A stretch of DNA of 64,000 bases, taken from NCBI GenBank assembly GCA_002409995.1, contig DHOR01000040.1:359338-423337 (forward strand), read 5' to 3'. Each line of letters opens with the position of its first letter. The stretch's first letter is position 1. Both the position numbers and the translations under genes were made by a program. Below the pieces are notes generated by a model. The model was not told the origin of the DNA. It made no database searches and saw only the letters and a list, made by a program, of their open reading frames with translations. Source of the stretch: Hungatella sp. UBA5385 (GTDB lineage: Bacteria > Bacillota > Clostridia > Lachnospirales > Lachnospiraceae). Positions 17,624 through 24,904 of this stretch are shown here, piece after piece.

Positions 17624-17698
17624 AAACCATGTCCTCCTTATTGATGAACGTGTATTATTTCCTGCTTTACATTTTAACACAAGTATTGCTATAATAGA

Positions 17699-17745
17699 AA
17701 TACATAATAAGAATAGTTAATATAATAGTTAGTTATAGTAGAAAA
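17699..17745. promoter_or_regulatory. Candidate LysR-type operator between leuC and the divergent regulator
   Basis: The 134-bp divergent gap holds repeated AATAGTTA words (at about 17712 and 17725) followed by TTATAGTA. LysR regulators usually bind T-N11-A sites in the shared gap with their target, and this AT-rich cluster is the best candidate. No clear promoter hexamers could be assigned. Confidence 0.4.
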
Positions 17746-17757
17746 TGAGGTTATTTT

Positions 17758-18651
17758 ATGGAACAAAACTTATCACAATATAAGATATTTTATGAGGTTG
17801 CAAAGGCAGGCAACATTTCAAAAGCGGCCAAAGAGCTCTATATCAGCCAGCCTGCAATCAGCAAATCCATCAGTAAGCTGGAGGATAACCTTGGTGTCTC
17901 ACTCTTCACCCGTAATTCCCGGGGAGTGCAAATGACAGACGAAGGGAGACTGCTCTTTGATCATGCCCATTCAGCCTTTGAAGCATTAACCCGTGGTGAG
18001 CATGAGCTGAAACGAATTAAGGATTTTAACATCGGCCATCTGAGAATCGGCGTCAGCAATACCCTTTGTAAATATATCCTGCTCCCTTATCTAAAGGGCT
18101 TTATCGAAAAATACCCTCATATTAAGATAACCATAGAAAGCCAGTCCACCTCCCATACCATCAGAATGCTGGAACAGCAGAATATTGATCTGGGGCTCAT
18201 TGCAGAACCTTCCAACAAAAGACCTCTGCTTTTCCTGCCTTTCATGGATATTCAGGACACCTTTGTAGCAACAAAGTCCTATGTGGATAATCTATATCTC
18301 AGAGAAGGTGCTGATACAGACATCTTCCAGACAGGCAATATTCTCCTTTTAGACCGTCACAATATGACCCGCAAATACATTGACGAATACTTAAATGAGA
18401 ATCAGATCATTCCCAATCAGGTTCTTGAGGTGACTACCATGGACCTTCTCATTGAATTTGCTAAAATCGGTCTTGGTATTGGATGTGTGATCAGAGAATT
18501 TGTCCAGGAGGAACTGGATCAGGGAACCTTAGTAGAGATTCCATTGGCTTCTGCCATTAAAAAACGTACCGTAGGATTTGCATATAATCCCAGTGGCACG
18601 TCAAAAGCTTTGGAGAATTTTCTTAATTTTTCTAATTGTTTGAACATTTAA
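17758..18651 (+). CDS. LysR-family regulator divergent from leuCD
   Basis: A 297-residue LysR-type regulator: an N-terminal winged helix-turn-helix (NISKAAKELYISQPAISKSI, residues about 18-37) followed by a periplasmic-binding-protein-like effector domain from residue 90. It is transcribed away from leuC, 134 bp apart, the common layout for a LysR gene and its target. Control of leucine synthesis in response to an intermediate is a reasonable inference. The TAA stop falls in the arm of palindromic repeat copy 2. Confidence 0.93.
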   Translation: MEQNLSQYKIFYEVAKAGNISKAAKELYISQPAISKSISKLEDNLGVSLFTRNSRGVQMTDEGRLLFDHAHSAFEALTRGEHELKRIKDFNIGHLRIGVSNTLCKYILLPYLKGFIEKYPHIKITIESQSTSHTIRMLEQQNIDLGLIAEPSNKRPLLFLPFMDIQDTFVATKSYVDNLYLREGADTDIFQTGNILLLDRHNMTRKYIDEYLNENQIIPNQVLEVTTMDLLIEFAKIGLGIGCVIREFVQEELDQGTLVEIPLASAIKKRTVGFAYNPSGTSKALENFLNFSNCLNI

Positions 18652-18699
18652 AATTGGGGTTCGACCCTTTGTATCAAAGGGTCGAACCCCAATTTTAAA
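18647..18699. repeat. Palindromic repeat copy 2 (GGTTCGACCC family)
   Basis: Arms 18647-18671 and 18675-18699 around a TAT loop. Compared with copies 1, 3 and 4, the pair 19 bases from the centre is T-A instead of A-T, changed on both arms so pairing is kept. It lies between convergent LysR and ilvC genes. Confidence 0.9.
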
Positions 18700-18704
18700 A
18701 AATA

Positions 18705-19715
18705 TTAGTTATCGATCAGTTTTCCGCCGTCATTCCAGCTATAAAGCTTTCTTAACTCTGCTCCAACCTTCTCTGCTCCATGAGCAGCTTCTTTCTTTCT
18801 CATAGCCTGGAAGTGAGCACCGCCTACCTGATTCTCAAGGAGCCAGTCCTTAGCAAAGGAGCCATCCTGAATATCAGCAAGTACCTGTTTCATAGCCTTC
18901 TTAGTCTCATCTGTAATGATCTTAGGTCCTGTAATATAATCACCATACTCAGCTGTATTGGAAATAGAATATCTCATTCCTGCAAATCCGCTTTCGAAAA
19001 TCAGATCAACAATCAGCTTCATCTCATGAATACACTCAAAATATGCACTCTCAGGAGCATATCCTGCTTCAACCAGAGTCTCAAAACCAGCCTTCATCAG
19101 TGCAACAACGCCGCCGCACAGAACTGCCTGCTCACCAAAAAGGTCTGTCTCTGTCTCATCTTTAATGGTAGTTTCCAGAACACCGGCTCTTGCGCCGCCA
19201 AGTCCTAATGCATAAGCAAGTGCCTTATCCTTAGCCTTACCTGTATAGTCCTGATGAACAGCGATCAGACATGGTGTTCCTCTGCCAATGGTATATTCGT
19301 TTCTTACTGTATGACCTGGTGCTTTTGGAGCGATCATGGTAACATCCACATTCTTAGGTGGAACAACCTGTCCGTAATGAAGTGCAAAACCGTGAGCAAA
19401 CATTAACATATTGCCTTCTTCTAAGTTTGGCTCAATGGATTCCTTGTATAAAGCAGCCTGCTTCTCATCATTGATCAGAATCATAATAATATCGGCTCTC
19501 TTTGCTGCCTCTGCTGCAGTACATACAGTCAGGCCCTGAGCCTCAGCCTTAGCCCATGATGGACTTCCTTCATATAATCCAACTACTACATCACATCCTG
19601 AATCCTTTAAGTTTAACGCATGAGCGTGTCCCTGACTGCCGTATCCAATGACTGCAATGGTCTTGCCCTCTAATAAGGATAAGTTACAGTCTTCCTGGTA
19701 ATAAATCTTTGCCAT
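18705..19715 (-). CDS. ilvC: Ketol-acid reductoisomerase IlvC (class I)
   Basis: Converts acetolactate to dihydroxyisovalerate in valine, leucine and isoleucine synthesis. The 336 residues cover the Rossmann part (AVIGYGSQGHAHALNLKDSG), MIAPKAPGHTVRNEY, and the Mg site in DETETDLFGEQAVLCGG with the second acidic site FECIHEMKLIVDLIFE. The cofactor loop after strand beta-2 reads GLYEGSPSW: the Arg that grips the NADPH 2'-phosphate in many members is replaced and an acidic residue is present. AGGAGG lies nine bases before the ATG. Confidence 0.96.
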   Translation of the reverse strand: MAKIYYQEDCNLSLLEGKTIAVIGYGSQGHAHALNLKDSGCDVVVGLYEGSPSWAKAEAQGLTVCTAAEAAKRADIIMILINDEKQAALYKESIEPNLEEGNMLMFAHGFALHYGQVVPPKNVDVTMIAPKAPGHTVRNEYTIGRGTPCLIAVHQDYTGKAKDKALAYALGLGGARAGVLETTIKDETETDLFGEQAVLCGGVVALMKAGFETLVEAGYAPESAYFECIHEMKLIVDLIFESGFAGMRYSISNTAEYGDYITGPKIITDETKKAMKQVLADIQDGSFAKDWLLENQVGGAHFQAMRKKEAAHGAEKVGAELRKLYSWNDGGKLIDN

Positions 19716-19772
19716 CTTTTATTTCCTCCTCATATATGTATTCGTGATATATTGTGTTGTTTCTATCCACGC

Positions 19773-19925
19773 TCGGTAATTTCACGGAGTACGACCACAT
19801 TTTTATAACTGAGTGGTTTGACCTCGTGTCAGTGGGGGATACCGATTTTTCTCCGCCCACCACTGCCGTTAATCATATTTTTGGTGTTTCATCTCACCAC
19901 CTATAGAGGTGGGAGAATTCTCATT
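19773..19925. other. Highly structured RNA-like element in the ilvN-ilvC gap
   Basis: In the 303-bp gap 19716-20018, three nested stems form one long hairpin: TCGGTA (19773) with TACCGA (19840), CACGGAG (19783) with CTCGTG (19823), ACCAC (19794) with GTGGT (19813). Two more hairpins follow: GGTG (19883) with CACC (19895) and CCACCT (19897) with AGGTGG (19907), then GGAGAATTC. On the plus strand the last part resembles the right-end hairpin and omega-RNA of IS200/IS605-type elements; on the minus strand it would be a structured ilvC leader. No tnpA or tnpB frame is present. The strand and identity are not settled. Confidence 0.4.
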
Positions 19926-20018
19926 TATTTCGTTAAAGGACCTGTGCCGACGACTCTCTGTCCGCCTTTGGCAGTGCCTCTAGCTAGTAAAATAACAGTT
20001 TCTTTGTTTCCATAAATG

Positions 20019-20519
20019 TTACGGTAAATGACGCACATCATCAGAACCTCTGGAAAGTCCCGTAAGTCCGGTTCTGGCAAGCTCCAGAATCTCATAATCT
20101 TCCAGCAAATTAATGAGCGCATCTAATTTTGACTGATCTCCTGTTAACATGACTGTCAGGGAGTCCTTACCCACATCTACAATGGTTGCACGGAATATAT
20201 CCGCAATCGCGCAGACAGCCTGACGCTCACTTGCATTAGCACTGACCTTCACTAAAATCAGCTCCCTGTAAACGGAATTGCCTGGCTTTAATTCCTTAAT
20301 ATCACGGACATCCTCCAGCTTGCCAAGCTGCTTCTGAATCTGATCCAGAATCTCCTCATCTCCTGTGGAAACCACGGTCACTCTGGAATACCTTTCATCT
20401 GCAGTCACGCCTACTGTCAGGCTCTCAATATTATAGCCACGGCGGCTGAACAGGCCTGCCACTCGGCTTAAAACACCGGAAGTATTGTCTACAAGCAACG
20501 ATAACACAATTCTTTCCAT
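20019..20519 (-). CDS. ilvN: Acetolactate synthase regulatory (small) subunit IlvN
   Basis: A 166-residue regulatory subunit with an N-terminal ACT domain (LSLLVDNTSGVLSRVAGLFSRRGYNIESLTVG) that binds valine, then the C-terminal half ending in ARTGLTGLSRG. It stimulates the catalytic subunit and gives feedback inhibition. No ilvB for the catalytic subunit lies beside it, which is unusual. It precedes ilvC by 303 bp holding the structured element. Confidence 0.95.
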   Translation of the reverse strand: MERIVLSLLVDNTSGVLSRVAGLFSRRGYNIESLTVGVTADERYSRVTVVSTGDEEILDQIQKQLGKLEDVRDIKELKPGNSVYRELILVKVSANASERQAVCAIADIFRATIVDVGKDSLTVMLTGDQSKLDALINLLEDYEILELARTGLTGLSRGSDDVRHLP

Positions 20520-20553
20520 TCATATCCCCGCCTTCTTAATTATAGTAGTTTTA

Positions 20554-20582
20554 ATGATAACAATCTAATTTCTATTTGTCAA
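20554..20582 (-). promoter_or_regulatory. Sigma-A promoter of ilvN
   Basis: Minus strand: -35 TTGACA (20577-20582), 17-bp spacer, -10 TATCAT (20554-20559). The leader would be only about 27 nt, so there is no room for a T-box or peptide attenuator before ilvN. Confidence 0.8.
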
Positions 20583-20701
20583 CTACATAAAAGGAATGTG
20601 TATCATAATTTCTGGTTATGGGAGGTATTTTCTATTAACTTTCTGTCAACTTAAGGCACTAAAACAGATACAAACTTTGACAAGCTCTTATCAAAACTAA
20701 A

Positions 20702-20727
20702 CGGCATAGCCACTTTCGACTATGCCG
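20702..20727 (-). terminator. Hairpin after the YczE-like gene
   Basis: CGGCATAG pairs with CTATGCCG across a 10-nt loop, 34 bp after the stop codon. The minus strand continues TTTAGTTTTG, a modest T tract. Confidence 0.6.
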
Positions 20728-20760
20728 CATATATAACAATATTTTATTACAGTACAGCCA

Positions 20761-21441
20761 TCAATACCCTTCAGAAACTTCCTGTTCCTTCGTAAGAATA
20801 ATCCGTGTACACCAGCTAAAGCTTTTAATTCTCGTCATAAAGACTCTGGATATGCTGCCAACCGCAAATGCTGCTACAACAGTACCTTCTCTGATACCCA
20901 CAATCTTCCCTACAAATACCATTGAAATACAAGCTGCCAAAATCACCAGAGAAATGTCAAAAGTAGTCTTTACAACACCAAATTCCCAATTCATTCGGTT
21001 GGCAATAGCACGCACAAATCCCTCTCCAGGAAGAATCAGCACATTAGGAATTACCTCAAGGGCTACACCAAATCCCATCACAACACAGCCAACTGCAAGG
21101 ATAATCAGCCTCTGAATATAATTACCCGGCTGTATAAAGGATAAAAGTCTGCCCCAGCCATCGATACAGGCTGAGAAAACCAGTGCTGCAGGCAGCTGAA
21201 GAAGCTGAATTTTCTTAAAGTTCTTTCCTAATACAATACACTGGAGAATGAAAAGCAGAGTGTTGACTATCATAACAAAGGTTCCCAGACTATAAGGGGT
21301 TATAAAAGTCATTACATAAGCCGGACAGGTTACCGGAGAGGTCCCCAGCTCAGCTTTTGTAATCAGGCTGATTCCCAGAGCTGCCAAAAGTACACCAGCC
21401 ACAAACATCTGGTATTTTTTAATGATAGTAGAACGATCCAT
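20761..21441 (-). CDS. YczE/YyaS/YitT-like integral membrane protein (DUF6198)
   Basis: A 226-residue protein with about five or six membrane segments and the family opening FVAGVLLAALGISLITKAELGTSPV, where the glycine-rich turn after the first helix is typical of YczE-like proteins. Function is unknown; related genes sit beside regulators or transport genes. Two in-frame ATGs occur; the one at 21441 lies eight bases after AAGGAGA, the other only two bases from it, so 21441 is chosen. It is a single-gene unit with a hairpin downstream. Confidence 0.85.
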   Translation of the reverse strand: MDRSTIIKKYQMFVAGVLLAALGISLITKAELGTSPVTCPAYVMTFITPYSLGTFVMIVNTLLFILQCIVLGKNFKKIQLLQLPAALVFSACIDGWGRLLSFIQPGNYIQRLIILAVGCVVMGFGVALEVIPNVLILPGEGFVRAIANRMNWEFGVVKTTFDISLVILAACISMVFVGKIVGIREGTVVAAFAVGSISRVFMTRIKSFSWCTRIILTKEQEVSEGY

Positions 21442-21569
21442 GAACATATCTCCTTAAAAATATTAATGATATCTAAAAAAATTTCTTATTGTTACTATGA
21501 TAACATGTATTATTAGGCACTTCAATGGTGATATTGCATAACTTTTCTATTTTTTATCAACACAATGCA

Positions 21570-21615
21570 CAAAAAAACGCAAGGATACCTAAAAATATTT
21601 TAGATATCCCTGCGT
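21570..21615 (-). terminator. Intrinsic terminator after the phosphoesterase gene
   Basis: ACGCA-GGATA-CTAAAA (21577-21594) pairs with TTTTAG-TATCC-TGCGT with two single mismatches. A run of seven T follows on the minus strand (21570-21576). Confidence 0.85.
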
Positions 21616-21636
21616 CACAATTATATTAATTATCAC

Positions 21637-22233
21637 TCAATCCGGATACTCAAAGATATAATGCTCATAAGCATTAATGACTGTCGTATCTCCAAAACTA
21701 TCTTCCCTTTTAAACTCACCGTAATTGGCATGAACATGTCCATGAATAAAATATTTGGGGGTATATTTCTCCATCAATGACCGAAAACAGTCAAATCCCC
21801 GATGAGGCAGGTCCGGCAGATCATTTAACTGATATGCAGGAGCATGGGATACCAGAATATCAAACCCTTTGTTTTTCTTTAATTTCCACCAAAGTTTTTT
21901 AATTCTCTTTTCCATCTTCCTCTCAGTGTACTGATTCCCGGAGCCTGGGATATACTCCATAGAACCTCCCAGGCCAAGAATCCGCACACCGCGGAAGGTA
22001 TAGATATCATCCTCAATGCAGGTGCAGCCCTCCGGCGGATTATTCTCATAAGAGCAATCATGGTTGCCCCTTACATACAACACCGGTGCACGGGAAAAGG
22101 TTGCAAAAAAGGTGAGATAGTTCGACCGCAAATCTCCACATGATATAATAAGATCAATATCTTTTATTTTTTCCGGTTCAAAAAATTCATAGAGAGATTT
22201 TGACTCATGGTCAGCTAATACCAGAATCTTCAC
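21637..22233 (-). CDS. Calcineurin-like metallophosphoesterase (YfcE-like)
   Basis: A 198-residue enzyme of the two-metal phosphoesterase fold. The metal ligands are seen in LVLADHES, DLIISCGDLRSNY, YVRGNHDCSYE, LVSHAPAY and FIHGHVHAN. The first motif reads ADHES where DxH is usual, so the leading Asp and His are kept. The start is the GTG at 22233, seven bases after GGAGGAG; the ATG ten codons upstream lies inside the previous gene. The gene begins 1 bp after the BMP-like gene ends, so translation is probably coupled. Confidence 0.9.
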   Translation of the reverse strand: MKILVLADHESKSLYEFFEPEKIKDIDLIISCGDLRSNYLTFFATFSRAPVLYVRGNHDCSYENNPPEGCTCIEDDIYTFRGVRILGLGGSMEYIPGSGNQYTERKMEKRIKKLWWKLKKNKGFDILVSHAPAYQLNDLPDLPHRGFDCFRSLMEKYTPKYFIHGHVHANYGEFKREDSFGDTTVINAYEHYIFEYPD

Positions 22234-22234
22234 G

Positions 22235-24196
22235 CTACTTCTCCTCCATATCTGTGTTTTCATATATTGTAATCCCCTGAAGCCGTACCAGTGACTGGGC
22301 TTCTTCTGTCAGATCCTCAAATTCAGGAACTCCTCCAACCACATTCTCTGCCAGCCAGTTCATAGTAATAATCTCCTCAGGCGTCATGCTCTCATCTTCC
22401 TTGCACTGTTCCTGCCCATCCTGGGAATATATCGTACCCACAAAAGGCTGAAAGCTTCCGCCACGAATGGAATTCTTTAAAAATGTAATGAGACGGTTGG
22501 TACCTCTTGGCAGATTCTGAGAGCAGATCACATCAATCACATCGGCAGACATTCCCCACCAGTAGTTAATTGCCTGTTTCCCCTTCATCTCCTTCACATC
22601 AGAAGTACCGCGGCAGGTAATATTAACGATTCTCTCGTAGAATTTACCCCAGTGCCAGATAGGGGTTGCCAGATTAACTACTGTACCATCTAAATCCTTT
22701 TTATACAAGCCATATTCTCTGGAAGGTGAATTGGGAGTCATCATATCTTCTCCTGATATAAAGGTAATTCGCTCTTTTTTCAGTTCTTCATGAGCATTCC
22801 TGTCTTTCACCCTTGCCCATTCCAAATGTACCTTTACATAAGGATTGATCATTCTGGCGCCCAAGGCAAATGCATTAATATTAGCGATGGTGCCATAGAT
22901 CGGATAATCCGCAATATACCCCAGCTTGTCGGTTTGTGCCATAGATGCCGCCAAAGCTCCCATCAGGAATTTGGATTCATACATTCTTCCATAATAGGTG
23001 CAGATGGAAGAATAGGACATATTCACAGAACAGTTAAATATCTTAACCTCAGGATGCTCAATGGCTGCCTTTACACTTACACTGATCATCTGGGAAGCTG
23101 TTGTAAATATCATATTGCATCTGGCTGCAATTGCCTGGGCCATGGCATCTGCTATCTCCTCTTGGGAATCAGCATTGTAAAATGCCACAGTTCTCAGCCT
23201 TCCGTCAAATGCCTGTTCCAGATACATCCGCCCCAGCTCATGCCCATAGGTCCAGCTGGAAGTCTCCTTTGTCTTGGCATAGATAAATGCAATCTTTAAC
23301 ATCTCCGGCTCTATAGTGGTAGATGGAAGCAGCCAGTTGATAATCTTTAATGCACCGCTGTCTGCCGGTTCCTCCACCTGTTCAGGCCGGTCTACCAGCG
23401 CAATCTTACTGCCTCTTGAAGCCAGAAGAAGCTCATCCTTGATTTTAACCAAGTCCTTTTCAATCTTTTTCTGGTTCCTGTTTTTCACAACATCATAGCT
23501 GAATAATTCCACATAAATTAAAAATGCATCAGAACAGGTCATATCAAGATCATCACCGCCTGTATTGCGAAATGCCTTGGTAAACTGGTCATAAGCCGAC
23601 TTAAAGTATATCCTGTCCTCTTCTTCCCACACTTCACCCGGCGCTTTGTTCATAGCCTTCAAAAGCCTGTCATAGCTTCCTTCCTTGCTGAACCAGATAT
23701 CACAGTTAAAGGATACCTGATAGAAGTCCAGAAATTCATAATACAGACGGTTATTAAGATCATCAGTTCTCTTAGGAATGAGACGAATTACAGAGGCTGA
23801 TATGCTGAAAGCGCCAACATACTTTAATACACTGACTCTCTTATTCCCCTCCTGAACATAATACTGATTCATAAATTCATAGGCTAATATAGGGTCCTGA
23901 ATTCCCTCCTCGATCTGGTGATCATATAAATAAGCCCATTTTGCCCCAAATTCAGATTTTTCAGATAAAAGGGGCATAAAATTATTGGCAAATGCGCTGG
24001 TCCGCCCAGCTGTTTTAGTTCCCACAATCTTCTCCAAAGGCACATCAAGTATTCCCAGACTCACCTCTGATACAATGTTTGTATGAGATAAAATATCATC
24101 AAGAACCGGCAAATACGGATATTCTCCCTTTGATACAGCGGCCTGATACTGTCTGCGGCCTTTTCGTAAAGCCCCTACATAATCGTATAATGCCAT
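22235..24196 (-). CDS. Signal-less BMP (PnrA-like) ligand-binding protein with N-terminal ParB-like segment
   Basis: A 653-residue protein. Residues about 300-610 match the BMP family of ABC transporter binding proteins, which bind nucleosides (MLKIAFIYAKTKETSSWTYGH is the first strand and helix). Unlike transported members it has no signal peptide or lipobox; it starts MALYDYVGALRKGRRQYQAA and should stay in the cytoplasm. Residues about 105-140 (YYVQEGNKRVSVLKYVGA) resemble the phosphate-binding core of ParB/sulfiredoxin-fold proteins. No permease or ATPase gene is adjacent. A cytoplasmic ligand sensor or enzyme is possible; the function is unknown. Confidence 0.8.
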   Translation of the reverse strand: MALYDYVGALRKGRRQYQAAVSKGEYPYLPVLDDILSHTNIVSEVSLGILDVPLEKIVGTKTAGRTSAFANNFMPLLSEKSEFGAKWAYLYDHQIEEGIQDPILAYEFMNQYYVQEGNKRVSVLKYVGAFSISASVIRLIPKRTDDLNNRLYYEFLDFYQVSFNCDIWFSKEGSYDRLLKAMNKAPGEVWEEEDRIYFKSAYDQFTKAFRNTGGDDLDMTCSDAFLIYVELFSYDVVKNRNQKKIEKDLVKIKDELLLASRGSKIALVDRPEQVEEPADSGALKIINWLLPSTTIEPEMLKIAFIYAKTKETSSWTYGHELGRMYLEQAFDGRLRTVAFYNADSQEEIADAMAQAIAARCNMIFTTASQMISVSVKAAIEHPEVKIFNCSVNMSYSSICTYYGRMYESKFLMGALAASMAQTDKLGYIADYPIYGTIANINAFALGARMINPYVKVHLEWARVKDRNAHEELKKERITFISGEDMMTPNSPSREYGLYKKDLDGTVVNLATPIWHWGKFYERIVNITCRGTSDVKEMKGKQAINYWWGMSADVIDVICSQNLPRGTNRLITFLKNSIRGGSFQPFVGTIYSQDGQEQCKEDESMTPEEIITMNWLAENVVGGVPEFEDLTEEAQSLVRLQGITIYENTDMEEK

Positions 24197-24311
24197 GGAA
24201 CTGTCTCCTCTCTAACAATATAACTGCTACGCTTTAACTTTTCTATTAGCTTCTCTTTTAAGAATATTATAACTTTTTTATGCTGACGGCGCAATATGTA
24301 TGACACGATTG

Positions 24312-24345
24312 AAAAAACTGCACCAACCATAAAAGTCAGTGCAGC
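24312..24345 (-). terminator. Intrinsic terminator after smpB
   Basis: CTGCAC (24339-24344 side) and GTGCAG form the main stem, extended by an inner AC/GT pair, with a run of six T on the minus strand (24312-24317). Confidence 0.8.
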
Positions 24346-24360
24346 TCTCTGTAAACTGCA

Positions 24361-24822
24361 TTATAGATTTTTTACCTTGAAATCCCGAGCCAGCTCACGC
24401 TTCTGGTCCTTCTTGGCAATATCATCCCTCTTATCATACAGCTTCTTACCACGTGCAAGACCAATCTCCACTTTTACAAGGCTTCCTTTAAAATACACCC
24501 GTAAAGGCACAAGGGTATAACCTTTGGCAGCGATCTTGGCATCCAGCTTATGAATCTCAGCTTTGTGAAGAAGCAGCTTTCTGATACGAAGAGGATCTTT
24601 ATTAAATATGTTGCCCTTCTCATAAGGGCTGATGTTCATGCCGTAAATATAAACTTCTCCTCTATCCACCCGTACAAGGGACTCTTTAATACTGCATTTC
24701 CCCATTCGGATGGATTTAACCTCTGTTCCGAAAAGCTCAATTCCGGCTTCGTATTTCTCATCAATAAAATAATCATGGTATGCCTTCTTATTATTGGCTA
24801 CCAGTTTAATTGTCTCGCCCAA
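24361..24822 (-). CDS. smpB: SsrA-binding protein SmpB
   Basis: Binds tmRNA and brings it to stalled ribosomes. The 153 residues contain NKKAYHDYFIDEKYEAGIEL, the GTEVKSIRMGKCSIKES block and the basic C-terminal tail needed for decoding-centre entry. The start is TTG at 24822, nine bases after GGGAGG; no ATG in frame fits, so this is a real TTG start. The tmRNA gene is not in the gap downstream. It closes the secG-rnr-smpB set. Confidence 0.96.
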   Translation of the reverse strand: MGETIKLVANNKKAYHDYFIDEKYEAGIELFGTEVKSIRMGKCSIKESLVRVDRGEVYIYGMNISPYEKGNIFNKDPLRIRKLLLHKAEIHKLDAKIAAKGYTLVPLRVYFKGSLVKVEIGLARGKKLYDKRDDIAKKDQKRELARDFKVKNL

Positions 24823-24904
24823 TCCATCAAACCTCCCAGTATCATATTTAATTATGATACTACAATGTTTATATCAAGTAAAGACCAAAAGAGGGAATTT
24901 CTTC

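Noticed and set aside
19716..20018. T-box leader before ilvC
   Set aside because: No GGGTGGTACCGCG-like core and no terminator with T tract lies in the gap.
19925..20122. 65-residue frame after ilvN
   Set aside because: Its first half is ilvN in another frame and there is no start signal; the tail does not match a protein I know.
24197..24360. tmRNA gene expected beside smpB
   Set aside because: The gap is too short and contains only a terminator and AT-rich sequence.
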